Both the position numbers and the translations under genes were made by a program. Source: CAZGUX01 sp964529305 (GTDB lineage Bacteria; Acidobacteriota; Terriglobia; Bryobacterales; Bryobacteraceae). From it: a stretch of DNA of 64,000 nt. Below are positions 51,877-59,695 of the stretch, piece by piece; within the stretch, counting starts at the first letter, position 1, and the number at the start of each line of letters is the position of its first letter. Below the pieces are notes generated by a model, which searched no databases, was not told the origin of the DNA, and saw nothing but the letters and a program-made list of their open reading frames with translations. The DNA is taken from assembly GCA_964529305.1 (NCBI GenBank), contig CAZGUX010000128.1, forward strand, positions 43,810-107,809, in the 5' to 3' direction.

Positions 51877-54036
51877 TTATCGAGTCACCGTCTTTTCGGT
51901 CGCCAGGTTGTCGACCTCGTCGGTGACCCGGACCGCGATGGTGTGCTCGCCCGAGGCCACGGAAGTCAGGACCACCTCAAAGTCGATCTCGCGGGAATCG
52001 GAGAGCCTGCCGGACGGCGCCGCCACGGTCCACTCTCCGCCATCGACCGAGTATTCCGCCTTGGTGATGACGGTCAGGGCGTCGGCCGCCTTCCAGGTCA
52101 GACGAAGCCCGCTGCCGGAGCGAACCGCCGTGAGGCCGCTGATCCGCGGGGGCGTATTGTCGATCAGGATGGCCTCGCTCTCGTGCCGGCCCGTCAGGGC
52201 TTCGCCGTCGGGGTTGGAGGGCGCATCGCTGGCGGTGACGCGAAGCCGGTAGTAGCCATCGGCGAAGGCCGTGGAATCCCAGCAATAATAGGCCTCGCGC
52301 AGATTTTCCTTCAACAGCTTCCAGGTGGATTCGTTCTGACCCCGGATTTCGAGGCGGTACACAAGGGTGTCGGCGTTGAGGTCGGAGACCCTCCAGCGGG
52401 CGCCCGTGAAGCCTTTGGCATAGGTCATGGTGGGGAAAGTGGAAGAACTGGTGCGGCTGGAGGCCGCCCGAACGCCTTGACCGAAGGACGGGAGAGTCAG
52501 GGTCTTGGCCGCCGTCGAGGTCGAGGGCGCCGGGAACCGGTAGTTGGCGGGAGTCTCCTCGAGGGTCTCCACCTCTGGAGCGACGTTCTTGGGCAGATAG
52601 GCCAATTCCACCCATTCGAGTTCCGGCGACGTGGCGCCCGATCCGGTAAGCGTCGCTTTCCATTGGAAGAATCGGGCGGAGGGAGTCGCGACGCGGGCTC
52701 CGTCGGCCGAGGTCACCGGCGCCGACCAGGCACTCCAGGTTCCGCGGGGCCGGTCGACATTGCCGCTGCGCCCGTTAAGCGCGATCGCTCCGCCATCCAG
52801 GGTCCCTTTGTAGCGGAGTTTTCCCCACGCGGAAAACACTTCCGCGTCGAGCACTTCGCTCTCGATCGATCCCTCGCGGGCGAAGCGGGGCCCGAGCAGG
52901 AAGACCTTACCGGGATTCCCGGTGGCCGCGTAGATCCGGCCGCCCGCGGTGGCGAACGCCGTGACCTGGGTCGGCGGGGCCGTCCACAGCGCGGTGAACA
53001 GCTGATCGGAATCCACACGGTAAATCGTGCCCTTGTTCCCCGTGCCGATGAGGGGCGCTCCCTTGGCGTCGAAGCCGATCGCGTAGACGATCTCCTGGCC
53101 ATGCGTCCAGATCTTCCGGGGGTATCCATCGGCTTCGATGCGAACCACCTCGGAGCCGCCCGCGATCACCGCTGCCGGGGGAGGCGCAGGGGGAGTTGCC
53201 GTAGTGGGGGCCCGGGGCGTCATTCCAGCGGGCGGGGGCGGCGTGATCGTCAACATCGAGGGGGCGACCGCAACTCCCTTGTTGCCCACGGCGGCCGCGA
53301 GGACCGACCCGTCCTTTGCCACGGCCAGCGCCGTCACTTCCCGTTTTCCCATCTGGTGCAACACGAAGCCCTTCCCGTCCGCGCCGACGCGAAGCACGAG
53401 CCCGGAGGGTTCCGTGCCCACCAGCACCTGGTCGTGACGGTCAACGGCGAGCGAGCGCGCATGGGCTTCCTCGGTCTTATAGAGGATCGATCCCGTACCC
53501 GCGGCCGTCACGCGATGGACCTCGCCCTGGTCTCCGGTGCCGACGAACAGGTCACCCTTGGAGTTGAAGGCAAGCGCCCAGATGTACTTCGCCTTGGGGT
53601 CGTAGTACACGCTGGACGTGCCGTCCGCGGCGACGCGATAGACCTTGCCATCGGGCGCCGTCGCCACGAACGCGGAATCCTGCTTGTCGATCACGATCGC
53701 CTGAATCTGAAGCTCGGTGAATTCCTTGATGATCTTGGACTCGCCTGCGGCACTGACGCGAATCAGTTTCGCTCCGGGACCGCCCCCGGCGTAGACATTG
53801 CCCTTGGAATCGAGGGCCAGCGCCCACAGGTAGGCCGAAGCCGAGTCGTGCAGTTCTTTGGATTCGGGGGAAAGCGACAGACGGCCGTCGCTGCGCAACG
53901 CCAGGTTCTTGAGCGTTCCCTTCTCAAACTCGGCTTTGGTGGATTGCTGCCAGAACTCGGTCTCGACGGCAAGGCCCACCGCGGCGCACAAGATCACGAG
54001 GGCGGCTCCGCCCGCCAGTATTCGGTATCGGTTCAT
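51877..54036 (-). CDS. Exported beta-propeller protein with Fn3-like C-terminus
   Basis: The 719-residue protein has a signal/anchor (residues about 5-24) and NHL-like propeller blades such as YLWALALDSKGNVYAGGGPG, YIWALAFNSKGDLFVGTGDQG and VYAIGFDAKGAPLIGTGNKG. A proline-rich linker sits near residue 258-290 (TITPPPPAGMTPRAP). The second half is made of beta-sandwich domains (FQWKATLTGSGATSPELEWV, LVYRLEIRGQNESTWKLL, TPPRISGLTAVRSGSGLRL). It lies 3 nt after the S55 peptidase gene on the same strand, so both are expressed together and may act on the same surface process. Confidence 0.8.
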   Translation of the reverse strand: MNRYRILAGGAALVILCAAVGLAVETEFWQQSTKAEFEKGTLKNLALRSDGRLSLSPESKELHDSASAYLWALALDSKGNVYAGGGPGAKLIRVSAAGESKIIKEFTELQIQAIVIDKQDSAFVATAPDGKVYRVAADGTSSVYYDPKAKYIWALAFNSKGDLFVGTGDQGEVHRVTAAGTGSILYKTEEAHARSLAVDRHDQVLVGTEPSGLVLRVGADGKGFVLHQMGKREVTALAVAKDGSVLAAAVGNKGVAVAPSMLTITPPPPAGMTPRAPTTATPPAPPPAAVIAGGSEVVRIEADGYPRKIWTHGQEIVYAIGFDAKGAPLIGTGNKGTIYRVDSDQLFTALWTAPPTQVTAFATAGGRIYAATGNPGKVFLLGPRFAREGSIESEVLDAEVFSAWGKLRYKGTLDGGAIALNGRSGNVDRPRGTWSAWSAPVTSADGARVATPSARFFQWKATLTGSGATSPELEWVELAYLPKNVAPEVETLEETPANYRFPAPSTSTAAKTLTLPSFGQGVRAASSRTSSSTFPTMTYAKGFTGARWRVSDLNADTLVYRLEIRGQNESTWKLLKENLREAYYCWDSTAFADGYYRLRVTASDAPSNPDGEALTGRHESEAILIDNTPPRISGLTAVRSGSGLRLTWKAADALTVITKAEYSVDGGEWTVAAPSGRLSDSREIDFEVVLTSVASGEHTIAVRVTDEVDNLATEKTVTR

Positions 54037-54039
54037 GAG

Positions 54040-55896
54040 TTATCGGACGTTCAGCTTGAGCGAGTAGCTTCCCGAGATGACGTAGTCGAAGGGAATCGCC
54101 GTCTGTTCGTGGGTACTTTCCGGCGTCGTGAGCAAAGCGCGGTTGGACGCCCTTCCGGCCTGCATCACGTTCAGCACGGACGCCGGCAGGCTCGGCATCG
54201 TCTTGTCGTCGTAGTAGGCCGTGGGCGCCGATTGCACCAGCGACACATAAAGCTTGGAGTTGCTTCGTTCCTGGTTGAGCAGGCTGACCGTTTCCGGAAG
54301 GTCGATGTAGCGGTTGGCCAACCCCGCCACGGTTTTCATCCGGTTCAGCGTGTCGGCGTCGCTGAGAAGAATGCGGTGGGAGCCGGCAGGCATGGTCTCG
54401 GGTACCCTCAGTTCGAAGTCGCGTTCGATCCGCTCGCCCCGGTAGGGCCGCAGGAAGACCTTGACCTTCACCTTGTCGCCGGGGCGCGTGTCGCCGTCGG
54501 AGAGCCAGGCGCCCTCGATGCCGGCCACGCGGCGTTCGGGCAGCAGGTCGATACTCACGTTGACTCGCTTCAGCTTCGGCGTCTTGACGGAGTTAAGGTA
54601 GAGCCGGTTGAACTTGTCGCCCCACCACCCGGCCAGCAGCATGGGCGCGGGCATGGGCATTTCACTGGAAGCCTGCATGGTGGCCAGCGACAGGTTTGGC
54701 TGGCCTTCGAGTTCCACGCTTCCGCTCAGGCGATAGGTGGCCTCGTCGCGGAATTCATTCAACCCCGAAATCGAGTTGAACAGCGTGATCATCATGAGAT
54801 AGGGCGTCCACTTCTGCTGGACGAAAACATTGAAGCGGAACTTCTTCTCGGCCCGCACCGCCGTCGCGTCGCCAAACGAGCGGACCGCGACTTCCACGGG
54901 AATCATGGCCGATTCGACGCCGAGTTCGCCCATGATGCCGCTGTGACGGTCCTGTCGCAGCGCGCCGACGATTTCCGTCGCGTTGGCGATCTTGAACGGA
55001 GAGAACTGGGAAGCCAGCACCATCAGGACTTCGCCCCCGCTCATCGGCATGTCGACCGGGCCGAGGTTGAAGAAGGGATGGCCGAAGCCGAGGACACGCT
55101 TGCCGTCGTTGTAGGTGACCGTGCCCAGTCCCGTGACATTCATGTCGCCGGAAACCAGCACGCCCGCGATCGGCTCGCCGGGGGCGAGGGACGTTCTCCA
55201 GGTGGAGGCGGGCTTGGTGCTGTACAGGGCTCCCCCGGCGCCGCCTTGAACGGCGCTCACGCCCATCTGCCGGAACAACGGGCCGAACTCCTGCAGCACC
55301 GACTCGTTGAAGCCGGAAAAGATGAGCGGCGTTTCAATCGGAGTCAGCAGGGGAGGATTATGGAGCAGCGAGGGCGAGGCTCCGGCGGCCACTGCCTGCT
55401 TCAGCAGATCGCCGGGAATGGCGAGTTCCGCCCGCTTGGCCCCGGCGCCCGGCACCTTGGCATTCGAGGGACGGGACGCGTCGAGGTCGTTGATCTCGAG
55501 CATCAGCTCAATCGGGGTGATGCCGCAGATCGCATCCGGCGAGAAGACGCTGAGGCGGAGGGCGACGGCCCCGATCAGCTTGCCGTCGATATAGACGGGG
55601 CTTCCGCTCATACCGCCGGCGACATTGGTGCGCGCCGCCTTCCCTCCCATCTTGGCCAGGATAATGTCCTGTTTGGGTCCCCACGAGTTCTTCCACAGGC
55701 CGATGATCTCGATGGGGACCGGTTCGGCTTCACGGCCGACGAACACCGTCCACGCCGTGCCCTTCATTCCGGGCTTGAGCTCGGCGGACTTCATGATTTG
55801 GACTGGACCCGCCTTGGGAGGCGAGCCCGCAGACTGCGCAGACAGCAACGAGCAGACCGCGAGCGACAATAGGGCCGCGGCAAAAGGCGACTTCAT
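54040..55896 (-). CDS. SpoIVB-type S55 peptidase domain protein
   Basis: The 618-residue exported protein (signal peptide MKSPFAAALLSLAVCSLLSAQ) contains the S55 core: GMKGTAWTVFVGREAEPVPIEI near 42, and GGMSGSPVYIDGKLIGAVAL near 93 with the presumed nucleophile Ser in MSGSP. LGFGHPFFNLGPVDMPMSGG near 270 matches the GHG-type region of SpoIVB. In Bacillus, SpoIVB cleaves a regulator of sigma-K; in acidobacteria the substrate is unknown. The C-terminal half (about 430-618) is beta-rich. The frame remains open far upstream of the ATG, but that part resembles a different, decayed gene. Confidence 0.85.
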   Translation of the reverse strand: MKSPFAAALLSLAVCSLLSAQSAGSPPKAGPVQIMKSAELKPGMKGTAWTVFVGREAEPVPIEIIGLWKNSWGPKQDIILAKMGGKAARTNVAGGMSGSPVYIDGKLIGAVALRLSVFSPDAICGITPIELMLEINDLDASRPSNAKVPGAGAKRAELAIPGDLLKQAVAAGASPSLLHNPPLLTPIETPLIFSGFNESVLQEFGPLFRQMGVSAVQGGAGGALYSTKPASTWRTSLAPGEPIAGVLVSGDMNVTGLGTVTYNDGKRVLGFGHPFFNLGPVDMPMSGGEVLMVLASQFSPFKIANATEIVGALRQDRHSGIMGELGVESAMIPVEVAVRSFGDATAVRAEKKFRFNVFVQQKWTPYLMMITLFNSISGLNEFRDEATYRLSGSVELEGQPNLSLATMQASSEMPMPAPMLLAGWWGDKFNRLYLNSVKTPKLKRVNVSIDLLPERRVAGIEGAWLSDGDTRPGDKVKVKVFLRPYRGERIERDFELRVPETMPAGSHRILLSDADTLNRMKTVAGLANRYIDLPETVSLLNQERSNSKLYVSLVQSAPTAYYDDKTMPSLPASVLNVMQAGRASNRALLTTPESTHEQTAIPFDYVISGSYSLKLNVR

Positions 55897-55999
55897 CAGG
55901 TACACAACTCCGTATCCACTATTGTAACCGTGCCTAAGCGAACCGCGCCGGTTGAAATACCAGGCGCCGGCCGCGGGTCGACACACGCCTCGACCTTTC

Positions 56000-56018
56000 C
56001 CCGTGGCGCCGGTCTCCG
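56000..56018 (+). repeat. Copy of the GTGGCGCCGG dispersed element
   Basis: CCCGTGGCGCCGGTCTCCG is identical to 32744-32762. It marks the left edge of the gene-poor island between the S55 peptidase and the TolB-like/TPR gene. Confidence 0.6.
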
Positions 56019-56189
56019 GCCGGCGCTTACTGTCGTAGCCTGGCCCGTGCGGTGCATGGCCAGGCCTTGCGGGGAGCGGCTTCGAGTCGCTGGAGGACCC
56101 GCCCGAAAAGTCGCCGCTCGTGTCAAGGCGCCGAACGGAGCACCGGCGCGGGAAGCAGTGCGGGACGACCTCGAGACGCGTGCCGACGC

Positions 56190-56453
56190 CCCACGGGTTA
56201 CCTTCGAAGCCGGCCTGCCGTGTGCGGAGTTCGAGGACCGCGAGCGCGGAGTGGTCGTGTTGTTTGCCGATGTCGAGGCCGGCAAAGAAGCGTGGAGGGT
56301 TCATGGGAATTACACCGGGTCGGAATCGTCGGCAAGGGCGATGCCGAGGGCGGCGGGAGGCGAGGAAGCCGCCTGGATGGGGTCGGGCGAGAAGTCAAGC
56401 CGAAGCCGGGCGAAGCGGACCGGGTCGGCGGCGCAAAGGAGGTCGGAGATCAT
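56190..56453 (-). pseudogene. Decayed phage terminase-like gene remnant
   Basis: Two short minus-strand frames lie 5 nt apart. The first (56453 to 56310, 47 residues) has AADPVRFARLRLDFSPDPIQ, like the start of terminase large subunits. The second (from 56304) has FAGLDIGKQHDHSALAVLE, like the RNase H-type nuclease half, where an Asp follows a GLD strand. The ATPase region that should lie between them is missing, and similarity fades beyond about 56200. This looks like an internally deleted relic of a large-subunit terminase. The call rests on short motifs only. Confidence 0.4.
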
Positions 56454-56520
56454 GTTTCCCGATCTCAGGGTGGCACGGAGGGAAGCGGAAAAAAGGCGAA
56501 AATGGAGGCAAGTGATTGAG

Positions 56521-56556
56521 CGTTCACAGCAGATAAAAATAAAAGTGCTGTGAACG
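56521..56556 (+). promoter_or_regulatory. 11-bp inverted repeat with A-rich loop
   Basis: CGTTCACAGCA (56521-56531) and TGCTGTGAACG (56546-56556) are exact inverted copies separated by 14 A-rich bases. It could be an operator or a replication-related palindrome. The right arm abuts the CGCAACA array. Confidence 0.5.
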
Positions 56557-56731
56557 CAACAGGCTTAAGAATCTGTTGCGTATGTGTTGCGGATAAGCGG
56601 ATAACTGTTGCGGATACGAGCGGAGTTGTTGCGCCTCGGCGGTTAATGTGGCGTTGAGGGTGTTGCAAACATGGGAGTTAGCCGAGGGTTCGGGCTTATG
56701 CGCAACAATGCGCAACAGAAATAGCGGATAA
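56555..56731 (+). repeat. Array of CGCAACA/GCGGATAA motifs (iteron-like)
   Basis: CGCAACA occurs at 56555, 56701 and 56711 on the plus strand and at 56574, 56585, 56606 and 56627 on the minus strand, plus a one-mismatch copy at 56661. Steps of 11, 21 and 21 bp put the minus-strand copies on one face of the helix. GCGGATAA (minus strand TTATCCGC, one base from the core of a DnaA box) occurs at 56589, 56597 and 56724, with GCGGATAC at 56610. The region is less GC-rich than the rest. It looks like a binding array for a replication or repressor protein. Confidence 0.6.
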
Positions 56732-56759
56732 GGGAGAAAATCGCATCTGGTTTTATTAT

Positions 56760-57120
56760 CGCACGGGGTGGAAGAGGTTTTGGGGGAATGGGCACGCAAG
56801 TGGTTGAATCGACCAATCGGCCGTCTTGAGGCGCTGCACCGGTGAGGTGTCCCACCTGTATCTGGCGACGGAGGGCCACTGCACTGATGCGGATCACTCA
56901 AACGGCGCGGAGGCCAAGCACTGGATTTGCAGGTCCGGTCCCCGCGACGTGCGAAAGAGACGGCTCCGGACGTGGGGCCTGAAGCCAGCCTGCGGCCGTG
57001 GTGACCATCGTGGAACTCACGCATGGTATCCAGCAAGCCAGGACCGAGGAGCGCCGGCAACGGCGACAGGCATTCGTGGATCAACGGATCCGGGACGTCT
57101 GTGAATGCCAACCCGCGAAG
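56760..57120 (+). other. Gene-free flank of the island
   Basis: No gene is supported. Short frames on both strands lack ribosome sites and domains. The sequence returns to high GC and may be decayed mobile-element DNA, but nothing specific is recognised. Confidence 0.4.
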
Positions 57121-57123
57121 GTA

Positions 57124-59007
57124 TTACTCCGGTAGGCCGACCTTCTTGCGAAGAGCTTTCACTCGCGGATCGCCGCGAAGCAGAGCAAGTTCCGGAAACA
57201 TGAGTGCTCGGCCTACGCGGAATGGTCCCGACCGAGCCATGCGTTCCAGGGCTTCCAGCGTGCGGTCCTTGTCTCCCAGGCCGGCGAAGATCATGGCTTG
57301 AGGGAGCGGGTCCTGTAGCCCACCGGCTGCCAGTTTCTCCGCTTCCTCGCGGCGGCCCGCCCGCGCATAGGCATGGCCGAGAACGCCCGCACCGGCGCCG
57401 CCCCGCTGTGGGCCTGCTTCGAGGATCTTGATCGCCTCGCCGATTCTCCCCTGGCCTAACCGCACCCGGCCCAGGCACTCGTTTCTGAAGCTTGCCTGTT
57501 GCTTTTCACAATGGCTGGCGGCCTCGTCGTACCGCTCAGCCGAAAGGAGCACGAAGGCCAGCCAGAATTGGACTAACGGTGACAGCGGGTCGGTTTTCTC
57601 CGCGGCGCGCATTTCGCGGAGCGCCTCCTCGGTACGCCCGAGAGGCAAAAGAAGAAATGCGGCGAAATGTTCGTGCGACAGCGAGCGGCTGGGGTCGAGC
57701 TCGATCGCGCGCCGGAAGCTCGTCTCGGAGCGCGCCCACTGTGCGTCGCGCGCCTGGGCCATCCCCAGCGCGTCGTGCGCTTCGGCTAACAGCGGGTCCA
57801 ACTGGATCGCTTTCTCCGCCGCGGTACGCATTTTCGCCGTCTCATCGGCCTGATCGGTACGGAAATAACCCGATCGGGTTGCATGACGCGCGGCGAGACC
57901 TGCATAAGCGGGCGCAAAGGAAGGATCCTTAGCGATCGCTTCCTCGAAGAGCTTAGCACCTTGGAGGCCTCCTGTCCTCAGCGGGCCCTGATTCTCCAGA
58001 GAGCGCGCGCGAAGGTAGAGATCGTACGCTTCGACGCTAGTCTCATAGCGCCGGCGGCCGCGCCCCAGCTGCAACCGCAGGCTATTGACGATACCGAGGG
58101 AAATCTCGTCCTGGATCTTGAAGACATCCGTCAACTCCATGGGAAACTTGCCCGACCACAGCGGGGTGTCGTCCCGTACCCGAACCAACCGGACGTTAAT
58201 CCGTAGCTGCTGCCCGGAGCGCTGGACCGAACCTTCGAGGATGTACTCGACCTCAAGCTGCTTTCCCACCTCGCGGAGGTTCCGAGGCTTGCCCTTGAAA
58301 GCAAAAGAGGAGGTCTGGGAGCGCACCGCGAGTCCCTCAATGATGGAGAGGTTGCGGATAATCTCGTCCGTAAGGCCGTCGGCAAAGTAGTCGTTGGCTG
58401 GATCTTGGCTAAGGTTATTCAACGGCAGAACCGCGATCGCAACGGGCGCGCTATTGTGCCGCGCCCACCACCAGCCGCTTCCTGCCAAAACCAACGCAAG
58501 GCCGGCCAGCATAATCGTGAGCCGCAGGCGTGTTCCGAGCCGCGAAGGGGTGCTTTTCAGCGCAAGGGGCGGCGCCGCAGCCTCAAGAGTATCAGAAACC
58601 CCGCCGTTCTGCCCGTTTCGCGCTGGGTTAGTGGGGAGACCCGGAACGATCCGGTCTCCCGCCGCCTCAGGCTGACGAAACACAGGTGAGTAGCCGCCCT
58701 TCGGCAGTTCGATCACGAGCGAGTCCCCGGCGCCTTCGCCGGCGTAATACTGTGTCAGACGGACCCGTAATTTGGCGGCTTCCGTACGGACCACTGAGTC
58801 CTGCCTGGGATCGAAACCCGGCGTCCGGCCAAATACCTCGATTCCTACCAGCGACTCTTTGAGTTCCGCAGCCTTGCCCGCTAGCTGCCGCTCCACGACG
58901 AAGCGGAGAAACTTGGAAAGGCGATCATTCCGCAGGAACTCGGGGCTCGCCAGAATCCTGTCCAACTGGCTTCTGACCGGCTCAGTGCTTGCTTCGGCGG
59001 GATGCAT
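57124..59007 (-). CDS. Membrane protein with N-terminal regulatory domain, TolB/FlgO-like domain and TPRs
   Basis: The 627-residue protein has an N-terminal helical domain common in Acidobacteria (VRSQLDRILASPEFLRNDRL, GFDPRQDSVVRTEAAKLRVR, ELPKGGYSPVF). One membrane helix follows (about residues 163-183, LTIMLAGLALVLAGSGWWW). Next comes a FlgO/TolB-like domain (AVLPLNNLSQDPANDYFADG, VEYILEGSVQRSGQQLRINV), then TPR repeats to the end. The N-terminal part resembles the DNA-binding-like region of CadC-type membrane regulators, so it may be a one-component transcription regulator. ATG 59007 is preferred; a TTG at 59046 would overlap the promoter. Confidence 0.8.
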   Translation of the reverse strand: MHPAEASTEPVRSQLDRILASPEFLRNDRLSKFLRFVVERQLAGKAAELKESLVGIEVFGRTPGFDPRQDSVVRTEAAKLRVRLTQYYAGEGAGDSLVIELPKGGYSPVFRQPEAAGDRIVPGLPTNPARNGQNGGVSDTLEAAAPPLALKSTPSRLGTRLRLTIMLAGLALVLAGSGWWWARHNSAPVAIAVLPLNNLSQDPANDYFADGLTDEIIRNLSIIEGLAVRSQTSSFAFKGKPRNLREVGKQLEVEYILEGSVQRSGQQLRINVRLVRVRDDTPLWSGKFPMELTDVFKIQDEISLGIVNSLRLQLGRGRRRYETSVEAYDLYLRARSLENQGPLRTGGLQGAKLFEEAIAKDPSFAPAYAGLAARHATRSGYFRTDQADETAKMRTAAEKAIQLDPLLAEAHDALGMAQARDAQWARSETSFRRAIELDPSRSLSHEHFAAFLLLPLGRTEEALREMRAAEKTDPLSPLVQFWLAFVLLSAERYDEAASHCEKQQASFRNECLGRVRLGQGRIGEAIKILEAGPQRGGAGAGVLGHAYARAGRREEAEKLAAGGLQDPLPQAMIFAGLGDKDRTLEALERMARSGPFRVGRALMFPELALLRGDPRVKALRKKVGLPE

Positions 59008-59020
59008 TCCTGTAGCACCG

Positions 59021-59070
59021 ATTATAGACCCTCGGCGCGCTTTCAATGTGTTAGCTGCGTAGATCTACGC
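59021..59070 (-). promoter_or_regulatory. Promoter and palindromic operator between divergent genes
   Basis: On the minus strand a perfect TATAAT (59026-59021) lies 13 bp before the ATG at 59007, with TTGAAA 14 bp further upstream (59046-59041). Just upstream is a perfect 14-bp palindrome, GCGTAGATCTACGC (59057-59070), followed on the plus strand by a partial repeat, TTGATCTAC. The palindrome sits between two divergent genes and could serve both. Confidence 0.5.
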
Positions 59071-59124
59071 TTGATCTACCCTCTTTCGCTTTACATCGTT
59101 GGCGATGCGGGAGCATCCTAAGCC

Positions 59125-59589
59125 ATGCTCATCTGGGTTCTGTGGCTGCTGCTGGCCGCCAACTGCTGGGGTCAGGCGCTCGGCGCATGGAAGATGATCC
59201 CCGCCAAGTCCCGCCAGAGCAGCGGTCCTCTTCCCCAAGCGCTCACGGTCAAATACGAGGCCCGCTCCAAAGAAGTCCACGCCCGGGCCGAGACCTGGAC
59301 GTTCTACGAAATCCGGACGGATGGGACGTCAGAGACCAGCGGCCAGACTCTCCGTTTCGACGGGAAAGAATACGCGTGCGGAGACCTGGGACTGGGAGAG
59401 CGGCCCGACACCGTAGTCTCCACAAAATTGGACGCCCGAACAGCGGAGGTGTCCTACAAGAAGGCGGGACAAGTCATCCGTCGCGTGGTGCGCACCGTCT
59501 CCTCCGACGGCAACCAAATGACGCTGGAGGTTCGTATCAACCCTGAAAAGGGACCTGCGGCGGAGCACTTGATGGTTTTCGCGAGATGA
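59125..59589 (+). CDS. Small exported protein with apparent +1 frameshift near the 3' end
   Basis: The 154-residue product has a signal peptide (MLIWVLWLLLAANCWGQALG) and a beta-rich body (SGPLPQALTVKYEARSKEV, TVSSDGNQMTLEVRINPEKG). I do not recognise a named family, although similar small exported proteins are common in Acidobacteria. The zero frame ends at AGA-TGA (59584-59589). The +1 frame continues coding-like for about 31 codons, to TAG at 59680, ending GGFERRLVFEEQ. That is the expected end of such a protein and stops 15 nt before the TonB receptor start. The full gene is thus probably 59125-59680, read through a +1 shift or broken by a one-base change. Confidence 0.65.
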   Translation: MLIWVLWLLLAANCWGQALGAWKMIPAKSRQSSGPLPQALTVKYEARSKEVHARAETWTFYEIRTDGTSETSGQTLRFDGKEYACGDLGLGERPDTVVSTKLDARTAEVSYKKAGQVIRRVVRTVSSDGNQMTLEVRINPEKGPAAEHLMVFAR

Positions 59590-59695
59590 TGATCCCGACC
59601 ACAAACGGAAGCAGCGCGTGGAGTATTGCACCGGCGCAAACGGCGGCTTCGAGCGGCGCCTGGTGTTTGAGGAACAGTAGAACCGGAGGACCCTT

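Noticed and set aside
51763..55872. A 1369-codon open frame on the plus strand
   Set aside because: It is antisense to the well-supported propeller and S55 peptidase genes, has shadow-like composition rich in Arg, Gly and His, and no domain or ribosome site.
55897..56304. In-frame upstream extension of the S55 peptidase gene
   Set aside because: A signal peptide begins at 55896; the extension carries terminase-like residues instead, so it is a separate relic.
56826..57104. A 92-codon frame in the gene-poor island
   Set aside because: There is no ribosome site or recognisable domain, and the composition matches noncoding GC-rich DNA.
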